DNA of 64,000 nucleotides. Origin: Paenibacillus dendritiformis (GTDB taxonomy: Bacteria > Bacillota > Bacilli > Paenibacillales > Paenibacillaceae). The translations under genes were made by a program, and so were the position numbers. Each line of letters opens with the position of its first letter. The first letter of the stretch is position 1. Below the pieces are notes generated by a model that worked only from the letters and a program-made list of their open reading frames with translations, was not told the DNA's origin and ran no database searches. Positions 17,154 to 25,681 of the stretch are shown here, piece after piece. The DNA lies in the NCBI RefSeq assembly GCF_945605565.1, contig NZ_OX216966.1:5944001-6008000 (forward strand), written 5' to 3'.

Positions 17154-18353
17154 CTACTTTGTCAATATCCATTTCTTATCTTTGATCTCGATCATCGACA
17201 GCGCATCCGGCTTCAGTCCATTATGGTTATTGGCCGACATGGTGAAGATTCCGCTCACACCTACAAGGTCCTTTGTCCCGCTTTCCAATTCATCCCGCAG
17301 TGCAACCGGGTCCGTGCCTGCCGTCTCAGCCGCTCGCTTAATCATTTCAAATGCATCCCAGACATGACCGCCAAAGGTGCTCGTCTCATATCCGAATTTG
17401 TCTTCAAATTGCTTCTTATACTGTTCCAGCACGTTCTTCTGTGCATTGTCCTCTGCTAGCTGACTGGATACGAGCAGGCTGCCTGCCGGAAACACGATAC
17501 CTTCTGCAGCATCGCCCGCAAGCTCAATGAATTGGGAATTCGCAATGCCATGGGACTCAATAATAGGCAAGTCAATCCCAAGCTCACGCACGTTCTTCGT
17601 TACGATGGCCGACTCCTGCGCCGTGCCCCAGATGATGATGGCTTGCGGATTGGCATTCTTCACACGTGTCAGCATCGGCTTCGCATCGTTCACCGAAGGT
17701 TCGAACACATCCTCGATGACAATCGTAATTCCGGCCTCAGACGCCATATTCTTGAATTCTTCATGCGCGCTGGAACCGAAGGAGTTGTCCACATTGATCC
17801 AGGCAATCTTGGTCAGGTTATGTTCTTTGGCATATTGAATGACACGCGGGACGACCAGATCGTCACCCTGGGCTGTTTTGAAGACAAACGGTTTCGTCGG
17901 GACGTTAATGTTTTTGCTCGCTGCTACGGCGATGAGGGGAACCTTTGCCTTTTCCGCGAGGGGAATGATGGCCAGCGCATTGCCGGATATGGTGCCCCCG
18001 ATCACAACCGACACGTTGTCCTGCTCCAGTAATTTCTTCATATTAAGGACGGCTTCGTTCTGATCCGACTTATCATCATACGTATACAGCTCGATCATCC
18101 TGCCGCCGATGCCTCCGGACGCATTGGCTTCTTCAACTAACATTTTGAGTGTATCCAATTGAGGCTTGCCAAGGGTGGAGGCACCTCCCGACACGGAGAA
18201 CAAGCCGCCGATTTTAATCGTGTCTGAACCCTTTGCCGAGGAATCCGATGGCGAATTGCCTGCAGAAGATGTCCGGTTGGCATCCCCTCCCCCGCAACCA
18301 GACAGAACGAATACAAGCAGCAAACTGATGAATATGGACCAACTCTTCTTCAT
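17154..18353 (-). CDS. livJ: Liv-type substrate-binding lipoprotein, probably for hydroxyphenylacetate
   Basis: Periplasmic-binding-protein type I lipoprotein of 399 residues. The signal is MKKSWSIFISLLLVFVLSGC, with the lipidated Cys at residue 20. The Leu/Ile/Val-binding family fold is seen in IKIGGLFSVSGGASTLG, DDKSDQNEAVLNMKKLL and VVIGGTISGNALAIIPLAEK. GGGAGGATTTCT before the ATG at 18353 decides this start over one 24 codons upstream. It is first of the Liv genes, 211 bases after hpaC on the same strand. Because every downstream neighbour is a hydroxyphenylacetate gene I infer an aromatic-acid ligand rather than an amino acid. Confidence 0.88.
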   Translation of the reverse strand: MKKSWSIFISLLLVFVLSGCGGGDANRTSSAGNSPSDSSAKGSDTIKIGGLFSVSGGASTLGKPQLDTLKMLVEEANASGGIGGRMIELYTYDDKSDQNEAVLNMKKLLEQDNVSVVIGGTISGNALAIIPLAEKAKVPLIAVAASKNINVPTKPFVFKTAQGDDLVVPRVIQYAKEHNLTKIAWINVDNSFGSSAHEEFKNMASEAGITIVIEDVFEPSVNDAKPMLTRVKNANPQAIIIWGTAQESAIVTKNVRELGIDLPIIESHGIANSQFIELAGDAAEGIVFPAGSLLVSSQLAEDNAQKNVLEQYKKQFEDKFGYETSTFGGHVWDAFEMIKRAAETAGTDPVALRDELESGTKDLVGVSGIFTMSANNHNGLKPDALSMIEIKDKKWILTK

Positions 18354-18564
18354 AGAAATCCTCCCATATTCCGAATTGCAAGCGGATACTTTTCTCGACA
18401 TCAACATCTCATCATCCGGGCGCATATCTCTGGAAGTTACAGCCCCCCGATAGTATAAGCTTATTGGTAGATTGCGGTTGATACGTAACTAGCTGAACGA
18501 AGCTGTGGTTGTGGTGGTATTTCTAGATGAGGGAGACGTAACAGGGTGGGCCGGCAAATTGATT

Positions 18565-19035
18565 TTAGAGCGATGAGGCCTGCAGCATTCGATAGTTGCC
18601 GCCAAAAAATAATAAGGGTTCAAGCTCATGTGTCGTTATATGGTTAACCTTCCCGATAAATAAAGTGTGGTCGCCGGCGACATGCGCATCATACACGTCG
18701 CAGACAAGCGCCGCGAGAGAATGGGGCAGGACGGGCATGTCGTTCACCCACGTAAATTCGATTTCCCGCCGCTCTTTTGCTTGACCCGCAAAATATATCG
18801 ACATTTCTTTCTGTTCCTGACTCAGGACACTAACGGCAAATGTTCCGGATTCTTTCATCGTTTCAAGCATTTTGGCGTTCTTGCTTATCGACACCAAAAT
18901 CAACCTGGGATCCAAAGACACCGAGACGAAAGCGTTTGCAGTCATGCCGTGAACTTCCCCTTGCAAGCATGCCGTGATGACGGTAACGCCCGTGGCGAAC
19001 TTGCCCATGGCCCTTCGAAAAGCTTTATCGTCCAT
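18565..19035 (-). CDS. hpaC: 4-hydroxyphenylacetate 3-monooxygenase, flavin reductase subunit
   Basis: Flavin:NADH reductase of 156 residues (HpaC/DIM6-NTAB family). It supplies reduced FAD to HpaB. Family motifs are FRRAMGKFATGVTVIT at the N-terminus, GMTANAFVSVSLDPRLILVSISKNAKM, and the C-terminal GDHTLFIGKV. The ATG at 19035 is chosen because GGGAGG lies just before it; an upstream in-frame ATG (19050) overlaps that ribosome-binding site. It is the first gene of the leftward block and carries the GntR operator in its promoter. Confidence 0.93.
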   Translation of the reverse strand: MDDKAFRRAMGKFATGVTVITACLQGEVHGMTANAFVSVSLDPRLILVSISKNAKMLETMKESGTFAVSVLSQEQKEMSIYFAGQAKERREIEFTWVNDMPVLPHSLAALVCDVYDAHVAGDHTLFIGKVNHITTHELEPLLFFGGNYRMLQASSL

Positions 19036-19066
19036 TCCAAAACCTCCCATAAATTAGAATGAGTTC

Positions 19067-19095
19067 ATTTTACAATAAATCATATATGATTTCAA
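19067..19095 (-). promoter_or_regulatory. hpaC promoter with GntR operator
   Basis: Reading leftward, TTGAAA (-35, 19095-19090) and TAAAAT (-10, 19072-19067) are separated by exactly 17 bases. The operator ATCATATATGAT (19079-19090) lies within the spacer, overlapping the -35 by one base. The gntR promoter has the same design with identical bases through the operator. Confidence 0.85.
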
Positions 19096-19145
19096 CTTAT
19101 AAACTATATTTTATTTTATATTTTAATATATTATATAGTATTTTG

Positions 19146-19157
19146 ATCATATATCAC
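19146..19157. promoter_or_regulatory. degenerate extra GntR operator
   Basis: ATCATATATCAC matches the operator palindrome at 10 of 12 positions and lies 66 bases upstream of the main hpaC operator. It could be an auxiliary site or chance in this AT-rich stretch. Confidence 0.4.
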
Positions 19158-19218
19158 TTTGGAATGCGATGCTGAATCTCACAAGCTTCCACACCGATCC
19201 GAATATTTGCTACTATAG

Positions 19219-19246
19219 CAAAAAAGGAGTGCTGATTAAGCACCCC
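19219..19246 (-). terminator. terminator of the gntR gene
   Basis: On the minus strand GGGGTGCT pairs with AGCACTCC across a 5-base loop (TAATC) and is followed by TTTTTT, 15 bases after the gntR stop codon. Confidence 0.75.
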
Positions 19247-19260
19247 AAAAGGTCCTGCGG

Positions 19261-19929
19261 CTACGTATCCAGTACGATATCCGAATCTTTGCGCTCCTTA
19301 AAAGCTTTGACGGTGTTGAGCTTGTGCTGCCGCACGAATTGTTCATCAAGGTTCTGTTCCCTGATCATCGCGATCATCTGTTCATGCTCTTTTATCGATT
19401 CCTTGGCACGCTTGGGCATAAAGGCAAAGCCGGATTTGCGAACTCGACTGAGACGATCCCAGCATTGACGTATTTGTTCCTTCAAATACTCATTCTCGCA
19501 ATTGTCGATAAGGACATCATGGAATTTACGATTCAATTCACTGAATTGTTCAAACTCAAATTCATACAATGCATCGCTCATGCTTTGGTTAATCTGTTCC
19601 AGAAGCCGAATGCCATCCGGATTCATTCGCTTGGCACTAAGTGAAGACGCATATCCTTCAAGGACTGCCAACACGGCCAATGTCTCCATATATTCTTCTT
19701 CGTTGATTTTACTGACTATCGCGCCGCTGTATGGCTTGTATTGGATTAAGCCATCGGCTTCGAGCTGGCGAATCGCTTCCCGGACGGGAATAATGCTAAG
19801 TTTAAGCTCTTTGGCAATCTGATCAATCACGATGCGATAGCCGGATCCGAACACGCCGTTCACAATTTGCGAGCGAATGTAATCATAAGCTAACTGTTTC
19901 TTATTTACACTTGGTTTTGTCGTTTTCAT
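19261..19929 (-). CDS. GntR/FadR-type transcriptional regulator of the hydroxyphenylacetate genes
   Basis: Regulator of 222 residues: a winged helix (about 8-75, with QLAYDYIRSQIVNGVFGSG and PVREAIRQLEADGLIQYKPYSGAIV) followed by an all-helical FCD ligand domain whose metal or ligand residues would include the Arg/His pairs around NRKFHDVL and KEHEQMI. FCD members often bind organic acids. It is transcribed leftward toward hpaC, with its own terminator. The same palindrome overlaps its own promoter and those of hpaC and hpaG1, so I infer an autoregulated repressor released by 4-hydroxyphenylacetate or a downstream intermediate. Confidence 0.88.
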   Translation of the reverse strand: MKTTKPSVNKKQLAYDYIRSQIVNGVFGSGYRIVIDQIAKELKLSIIPVREAIRQLEADGLIQYKPYSGAIVSKINEEEYMETLAVLAVLEGYASSLSAKRMNPDGIRLLEQINQSMSDALYEFEFEQFSELNRKFHDVLIDNCENEYLKEQIRQCWDRLSRVRKSGFAFMPKRAKESIKEHEQMIAMIREQNLDEQFVRQHKLNTVKAFKERKDSDIVLDT

Positions 19930-19935
19930 ATGATA

Positions 19936-19964
19936 ATCATAAATAATATCATATATGATTTCAA
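19936..19964 (-). promoter_or_regulatory. gntR promoter with autoregulatory operator
   Basis: Leftward -35 TTGAAA (19964-19959), 17-base spacer, -10 TATGAT (19941-19936). ATCATATATGAT (19948-19959) fills the spacer, exactly as at hpaC; the 17-mer ATCATATATGATTTCAA is identical at both sites. Confidence 0.85.
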
Positions 19965-20271
19965 GTGCTTTACATAAGATAAGCGCTAAATTGCCCGCCT
20001 TGCACCAGGATGAAGGCTGCGTTAAGCTAAAGATTCGAATGAAAACACGGCTGTGCCGGGAGTATAGCGGAAGCAGTCAAGTTTTATTTAAATATAGTTG
20101 TAAACAATAGGTTTATATGGTAAATATGTATGTAGAACATAGAATAGTTCTCCCCCACACCACGTTATACCGACCCGCCATGCATTCTCGCATCAGGAGT
20201 TCCATTGATGTCTTCATGATTCCAGCAGCAGTGCAGCAGAAGATGAGACGGTAATTTGCCAACAACCCCAT

Positions 20272-20285
20272 TGAAAGCGATTACA
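20272..20285 (+). promoter_or_regulatory. cre site (CcpA) upstream of the lipase gene
   Basis: TGAAAGCGATTACA matches TGWNANCGNTNWCA at all 14 positions. It is only 18 bases upstream of the lipase ATG, so bound CcpA would act as a roadblock. The rest of the roughly 340-base gap before the lipase (19965-20303) shows no gene. Confidence 0.75.
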
Positions 20286-20303
20286 ATGTGAAGGAGGCTG
20301 TTT

Positions 20304-21575
20304 ATGAACCGCAAACGGTCACTTTATGTGGCGCTCTTCTTTCTTCTTTTCTACTCTATTCTTTGTCATGTTGGCTTGCCGTCTGCCCGCGCGCAGGCCA
20401 CACATGCCAACAATGATTACCCCATCGTGCTCGTCCATGGATTTGGCGGCTGGGGAAGAGACGAGATGTTTGGTTTTAAATACTGGGGCGGATTCGGCGA
20501 TATTCAAGAGAAGCTGCGTAAAGACGGATATTCCGTCTTCACGGCCACGGTAGGAACGGTATCGAGCAATTGGGATCGAGCCTGCGAGTTATATGCGCAG
20601 ATTAAGGGAGGCACCGTCGATTACGGCAAAGCCCACTCGGAAAAGTACGGTCATTCGCGATATGGAAGGACCTATGAAGGTCTGTATCCGGATTGGGGAG
20701 AGATCGATCCGGAGACGGGGCAGCCGAAGAAGATTCATCTGATCGGCCATAGCATGGGGGGACAAACCGCACGAATACTGGTCCATCTGCTGGAGAACGG
20801 AGACGCCGCCGAACGCGATGTTACCGCTGCATCTGAGCTATCGCCATTATTTAGCGATCGGCCGCTGGCGCATGTAAGAAGTCTCGTGTCCATCGCCACG
20901 CCGCATGACGGCACCAGCTTCACGCATTTCGTCGAAGGAGTCGCTCCCTATACCCACCAGTTGATAGGCCTGGTTGCCGCAGCCGTCGGTAATTTTGAAC
21001 AGCCCTTATATGATTTCAAATTGGATCAATGGGGGCTGAAGCGATTGCCCGATGAATCATGGCTCCGTTATTCCAAGCGCGTGCTAAACAGCGAATTCTG
21101 GACGCTATCGAAGGACAGCTCGCAGTGGGATTTAAGCCCTGACGGGGCCAAAGAATTGAACGAGCGGGTGCAGGCGCAGCCCCGCGTCTATTACTTCTCG
21201 ATCGCGGCCAACAACTCCTATCGGGTGCCGCTACTGGGCTGGCATGTGCCGAAAGCGTTCATGAATCCGTTTTTATTGCCGTCCAGCTTTTTTGTCGGCT
21301 CCTTTACCTATCATGCCCCGGGGCATGTCACCATCGATCGGACATGGTGGCCGAATGATGGTCTGGTCAACACGATTTCGATGAACGGGCCGAAAAACGG
21401 ATCAACCGATCACATCGTGGCTTACCGCGGAAAGCCGCAGCCCGGAAAATGGAACTATCTCGGCCTGATGGACTCCTGGGATCATCTCGACGTGGTGGGA
21501 CTGGGGATAAAGCGAACGGATGATTTTTTTCGCAACGTAGCGAAAATGGTTGCGGGTTTGCCTGTTGGGGATTGA
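20304..21575 (+). CDS. secreted triacylglycerol lipase (family I.5-like)
   Basis: Extracellular lipase of 423 residues with a Sec signal peptide (about 1-30, ending SARA). The nucleophile is Ser150 in GHSMGG, the acid Asp352 (WWPNDGLVN) and the base His394 (SWDHLDVVG). The oxyanion motif VLVHGFGGWGRDE and the zinc-site neighbourhood of the Geobacillus thermoalkalophilic lipases (DYGKAHSEKYGHSRYGRTYEG) are both present. Those lipases have AHSQG; here the elbow is GHSMG as in staphylococcal lipases. AAGGAGG precedes the ATG. Carbon-catabolite repression is likely from the cre site. Confidence 0.9.
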   Translation: MNRKRSLYVALFFLLFYSILCHVGLPSARAQATHANNDYPIVLVHGFGGWGRDEMFGFKYWGGFGDIQEKLRKDGYSVFTATVGTVSSNWDRACELYAQIKGGTVDYGKAHSEKYGHSRYGRTYEGLYPDWGEIDPETGQPKKIHLIGHSMGGQTARILVHLLENGDAAERDVTAASELSPLFSDRPLAHVRSLVSIATPHDGTSFTHFVEGVAPYTHQLIGLVAAAVGNFEQPLYDFKLDQWGLKRLPDESWLRYSKRVLNSEFWTLSKDSSQWDLSPDGAKELNERVQAQPRVYYFSIAANNSYRVPLLGWHVPKAFMNPFLLPSSFFVGSFTYHAPGHVTIDRTWWPNDGLVNTISMNGPKNGSTDHIVAYRGKPQPGKWNYLGLMDSWDHLDVVGLGIKRTDDFFRNVAKMVAGLPVGD

Positions 21576-21658
21576 GGGAGCCCAAAACAAAAACCTCGAC
21601 TGGCGCCAAGCCAATCAAGGTCCATGAACAAGTAACAATTAAGTCCTGCTATTCATCT

Positions 21659-22993
21659 CTAAATAACTCCCATAAATATAGCCGTAATGACGAGAACAAT
21701 ACTAATTCCCCATATCCAGAACAGCGAATAACGGATATGGCGGCCCATCTCCAGGCCCGCCAACCCGAGCGCCAGCCACAAGGCCGGGGACAGCGGGCTC
21801 ACGAACGTGCCGACGATATTGCCGATCACCATCGCGTACGCCGTGGACAGCGAAGCGACGCCGAAGCCGGAAGCAATCTGATCGACGACAGGCAGCAGGG
21901 CGAAGTAATACGCATCCGTGCTCAAGATCAAATCGAACGGCACGCCCAGCAAGCCGACGATAATATGCAGGTAAGGCGCAATGCTGCCTGGAAGTATCGT
22001 CACGGCATCATTCGCGATAGCCGTGAGCATGCCGGTTCCGTTAAGTATGCCCAAAAATAAGCCGGCCGCAAGAATGATCGATGCCATCGTGAGCGCATTG
22101 GGCGCATGAGCGCGCAGCCGTTCCATCTGATCATTCACCTTGAAGAAGTTAAGCGGCAAGGCGATGCTTACCCCAATCATGAAGGCCAGGCCCGCCGGGA
22201 TAATTCCGGCCACGAGCACGCCAACGACCGCGATAGCCAGGCAAGCATTGACCCACAGCAATTGAGGACGAGCGAGGCCATTCGCCGGCCCGGTCTGGAC
22301 GGAAGCGGAGGCATCCGGCGCGGCTGCGGCCGGCGCTTCAAGCGTGGCTGCAACCTCCAACGAGCCGTACTTCCGAATGATTCTCCGCTTCTCCCTGATG
22401 CCGAGAAGTACGGCCAATCCAATCATGAGCACCATGCCGATGATCTGAATCGGAATGAGCGGCTGCCATAATTCCGTAACATCCGCTTCCAGGACGGTAG
22501 CCGTTCGGCCCAGAGGACCGGCCCAGGGAATCATATTCATAATACTTGCGCTTCCTCCGACTAACAGGAGCAGCAAATACGGATTCATTTGTAAGCGCTT
22601 GTAAACGGGTAAAAGCGCAGGAATCGTAATTAAAAAGGTCGAAGCTCCCGATCCGTCCAAATGGGCAATCGCTGCCACCAAAACGGTTCCGACACTTACC
22701 GTAATGACGCTTCCACGCGAAAAAGCGACCATTTTATTAATTAATGGATCAAAGAGCCCAACGTCCTGCATAATGCCAAAAAAGATAATCGCAAAAATAA
22801 ACATAATCGCGACATTGATAACCGAGCTGACGCCGTTGCCAAAAAAGCCGCCGATTTCCGTAAAACTATACCCCGCGATGAATGCGCCAAGGATCGGCGG
22901 TATAACCATGGCAACAATCGGGGTCACTTTGCCGCTGATAAGCAAGGCGACAATAAATAAAATCGTAATCAGACCAATCAAACTAAGGCTCAA
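21659..22993 (-). CDS. CitMHS-family citrate/metal-citrate transporter
   Basis: Polytopic symporter of about 444 residues of the CitMHS family (B. subtilis CitM/CitH), which takes up citrate complexed with divalent metal. Typical segments are FGIMQDVGLFDPL near residue 75, LDGSGASTFLITIPALLP, MNMIPWAGPLGRTATVL, and the C-terminal GNIVGTFVSPLSPALWLALGLAGLEMG. The TTG at 22993 fits the family N-terminus (SLSLIGLITILF) and has GGGG at good distance; the frame is open further upstream but that part is AT-rich and includes a cre site. It lies beside a CitS/CitT-like pair on the same strand. Confidence 0.85.
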   Translation of the reverse strand: MSLSLIGLITILFIVALLISGKVTPIVAMVIPPILGAFIAGYSFTEIGGFFGNGVSSVINVAIMFIFAIIFFGIMQDVGLFDPLINKMVAFSRGSVITVSVGTVLVAAIAHLDGSGASTFLITIPALLPVYKRLQMNPYLLLLLVGGSASIMNMIPWAGPLGRTATVLEADVTELWQPLIPIQIIGMVLMIGLAVLLGIREKRRIIRKYGSLEVAATLEAPAAAAPDASASVQTGPANGLARPQLLWVNACLAIAVVGVLVAGIIPAGLAFMIGVSIALPLNFFKVNDQMERLRAHAPNALTMASIILAAGLFLGILNGTGMLTAIANDAVTILPGSIAPYLHIIVGLLGVPFDLILSTDAYYFALLPVVDQIASGFGVASLSTAYAMVIGNIVGTFVSPLSPALWLALGLAGLEMGRHIRYSLFWIWGISIVLVITAIFMGVI

Positions 22994-23057
22994 TAGGATA
23001 TCCCCTTTCCGTGATGTGCTTGCCAGCGTTTCACACCTAACCTCATTCCACACCGTA

Positions 23058-23071
23058 TGAATGCGTTTACA
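23058..23071 (-). promoter_or_regulatory. cre site upstream of the citrate transporter
   Basis: TGAATGCGTTTACA matches the CcpA consensus at 13 of 14 positions, 65 bases upstream of the transporter start. B. subtilis citM is known to be CcpA-repressed. Confidence 0.6.
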
Positions 23072-23169
23072 ATTCGGTGTAAAGCATAATCCTTTATAGA
23101 TTAGTATGAAATTTATCACAGTTGAGACAGGGGATAAATATTGTGAGCATAAAATCAATATCGCTCATT

Positions 23170-23892
23170 TTACCGATTTTGTTCATAAGTTTCACAGAGG
23201 ATATATCTTCGTTCCGGCCTTCCCACCGTGCCATAGATGAGCTTCGTCTTGACCATCTTCAAGGACACTAAATATTCTAAATAACGCCGCGCCGTCGAAC
23301 GGCTGATGCCGAGCTCGGAGCTTAATTCAACGGCCGTAATTCCGCCGATCTCCTTGTGCGTGAAGACGCGGTGAATCTTGTCCAGCGTGATCGAGTCAAT
23401 CCCCTTCGGGAGCGCCGCATCCGTCCTGGCGGAAGAGCCCGAAGGGCGATGCAGGCCGAAGACAGCGTCGATATCGCTCTGCTCCATTTCTTTGGTGGAG
23501 CGCAGCATGCTCCGGTATTCCTTATATTTTGTCAAGGCAAGGCTGAAGCGCTCCTCGTCTACGGGCTTGACGATATAATCGAACACGCCGGCGCGAAGCG
23601 CTTCCTGAACCGACCTGGCTTCCTTCTCCGCCGAGACGATAATGATATCGGTGTCATGACTGGACTGACGAAGCTCCCACAGCAGCTTCATCCCTTCCAC
23701 ATCCGGGATATATACATCCAACAGGATAAGATCCGGAACCGCTTTGCCGCTTTCCATATAAGCCAGCGCTTCTTTGCGGCTCTTGGCGATGTATGGAACG
23801 GCAAAGCCGGTTGTTTTTTCAACATATTGCCGATGAATATCCGCTACTCGAAAGTCATCCTCGATAATCAGCACCGAAAACAAGTCCTTCAC
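23170..23892 (-). CDS. CitT/DctR-type response regulator
   Basis: Response regulator of 240 residues for citrate or C4-dicarboxylate sensing. The receiver has acidic residues EDD at 11-13, phospho-acceptor Asp59 (LILLDVYIPD) and Lys at IVKPVDEERF. The C-terminal part (about 150-235) is the DNA-binding domain of the CitB/DcuR group (KEIGGITAVELSSELGISRSTARRYLEYL). It starts with a GTG overlapping the kinase stop by four bases. The obvious target is the transporter gene that follows 11 bases downstream of its stop. Confidence 0.9.
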   Translation of the reverse strand: MKDLFSVLIIEDDFRVADIHRQYVEKTTGFAVPYIAKSRKEALAYMESGKAVPDLILLDVYIPDVEGMKLLWELRQSSHDTDIIIVSAEKEARSVQEALRAGVFDYIVKPVDEERFSLALTKYKEYRSMLRSTKEMEQSDIDAVFGLHRPSGSSARTDAALPKGIDSITLDKIHRVFTHKEIGGITAVELSSELGISRSTARRYLEYLVSLKMVKTKLIYGTVGRPERRYILCETYEQNR

Positions 23893-25517
23893 CGCGATCC
23901 CCTTTCATCCTTAGGCATCATAATCATAAAGCAAGCTCCTCCGAGCTCCCCTTCCCCTGCTTCTAACAAAATCTCGCCGCCAACGCCATTCAGCATCAGC
24001 TTCGACAGCGCCAGGCCCGTTCCCCGATGGCTGCCCTGCTTCGTCGAAAACCCTTGCTCAAAAATGCGGGGGATATCCGCCTCGGCAACCCCTGGACCGG
24101 AATCTTCAATTTCAAAAATGCAATCCTCCCCGATATCCGTAAAAAAGATGGCCACCTTGCGCTGGCCGTCTTCCTTCTGCTTGACCGCCTCCAATGCATT
24201 CTCAATAACATTGCCCAGCGCGGTTAACAGCGCATCCTGCTTCTCCTCTGCAAATGAGCCTTCCAGCCGGCTGTCCGGATGAATGACCATGGAGATGCCC
24301 AGCTCATTGGCTTGATTGAACTTCCCTTGAAATAAGGCCTGAAGCAGAGGGTCCGCTACCTTTTCCGATAAAAACGTTAACCTGGCCTGCTGCATATTGC
24401 TTTCTTTTTTAATAAAATCAATCGCTTCCTTATGCCGCTGGTTCTGCATCAGCCCAAGGATGATATGCAGCTTATTGGAGTACTCATGCGTCTGCGCCCG
24501 CTGCGCATTCGCATATTGCTTAATGCGGGACAGCTCCTCCGTCACCGTTTCCAGCTCCGTTTTTGTGCGGAACGTATAGACGCTCCCCGTAACTGCATTT
24601 TCACTGACAATGGGCGTCTGGTTGACGAGCACGACATCTTCGCCCAGCACCATTTCCCGGTTCACCAGGCGGCTTCTCTGCTTGCCATACGCGCCCCTGT
24701 TCAAGGAAGGAACAATCTCTTGAATGGATGCGCCTGCATAATTTCTTTGTTGCTGCGCCATGTCCATGAACAGAATCTCCTTGGCCGCTTTATTCATCGC
24801 CGTAATGGCTCCATCATTATCCACCGCGATAATGCCTTCATGCGTGGACTGCAGAATCGCTTCCTTCTGAAGATACAGATGAGAAATTTCCTCGGGCTCC
24901 ATATTATGCAATAATCTTTTGATATAAGAAGCAATGAAGACAGCCCCTGCGATGCCGAACAGAATAATGAGACTCAAGGTCAGCCAGAGGCCTTTGCTCT
25001 GGTCCGCCACGATGCGGTGCACATCATTATTGAGAAAACCGACCGACACGACCCCCACGATCTTGCCTTCATCGAAAATGGGCACCTTCCCCCGAATCGA
25101 CAACCCGAGCGTTCCTTCCTTCTTCGATACGTACGACTCGCCATGAAGCAAGGCCCTGGCATTATCGCTTCCGACCATTTTCGCTCCGATAATGCTCAAG
25201 TTGGGATGGGATTGCCGGATTTCCTGCGTATCCCCGACAACAATGAACTCCGCGCCCGTCTCCCGCTGTATCGGCTGCACGATCGGTTGAATCACCACGG
25301 AGGGATTATCCAAGCGGAAAGCTTTTTGGATTTCCGGTATATTGGCGACGCTTTGCGCCAGATTCAACGCTCTTTTTCCGGTCTGATCCTCGGCCATATT
25401 CCATATAAAACGTTCCAGAAACACCCCGAAAATCGCACAGATTCCAATAATCAAGAGACTGATGAGCAGAATCATCTTCATCCGTAAATTACATTTAAGA
25501 GTCAATAACCGGGCCAT
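23889..25517 (-). CDS. CitS/DcuS-type sensor histidine kinase
   Basis: Membrane sensor kinase of 542 residues: TM1 (about 15-37), an extracellular PAS-like ligand domain (about 40-170), TM2 (about 177-197), a cytoplasmic PAS (about 220-325), then a Spo0B-type helical hairpin with phospho-accepting His344 (QTHEYSNKLH) and an HATPase domain (NVIENALEAV, DSGPGVAEADIPRIFEQGFSTK, GTGLALS). AGGAG before the ATG at 25517 decides the start over one nine codons upstream. It pairs with the downstream regulator to control the citrate-type transporter. Confidence 0.9.
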   Translation of the reverse strand: MARLLTLKCNLRMKMILLISLLIIGICAIFGVFLERFIWNMAEDQTGKRALNLAQSVANIPEIQKAFRLDNPSVVIQPIVQPIQRETGAEFIVVGDTQEIRQSHPNLSIIGAKMVGSDNARALLHGESYVSKKEGTLGLSIRGKVPIFDEGKIVGVVSVGFLNNDVHRIVADQSKGLWLTLSLIILFGIAGAVFIASYIKRLLHNMEPEEISHLYLQKEAILQSTHEGIIAVDNDGAITAMNKAAKEILFMDMAQQQRNYAGASIQEIVPSLNRGAYGKQRSRLVNREMVLGEDVVLVNQTPIVSENAVTGSVYTFRTKTELETVTEELSRIKQYANAQRAQTHEYSNKLHIILGLMQNQRHKEAIDFIKKESNMQQARLTFLSEKVADPLLQALFQGKFNQANELGISMVIHPDSRLEGSFAEEKQDALLTALGNVIENALEAVKQKEDGQRKVAIFFTDIGEDCIFEIEDSGPGVAEADIPRIFEQGFSTKQGSHRGTGLALSKLMLNGVGGEILLEAGEGELGGACFMIMMPKDERGSR

Positions 25518-25633
25518 TCTATTACTCCTAAAAATTGAAATCATTAGTTTTCAGCTATCCTATCGTCAAATAATTCCATTATATCATGATCCGTTTTTAT
25601 GAGCAGAAGGGAGAATGCCCGTAAGAACTCAAC

Positions 25634-25674
25634 TTAAAAACACTCCTGCAGCGGCAGAGCCAAGCAAGAGTGTT
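25634..25674 (-). terminator. terminator after the TrmB-type gene
   Basis: On the minus strand AACACTC and GAGTGTT form the stem of a hairpin (25639-25674), followed by TTTTTAAG, 8 bases after the stop codon at 25682. Confidence 0.7.
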
Positions 25675-25681
25675 GTCGATG

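Noticed and set aside
22610..22635. GTAAGCGCTTGTAAAC resembling a cre site
   Set aside because: It lies inside the citrate transporter coding region and matches the consensus less well than the site at 23058-23071.
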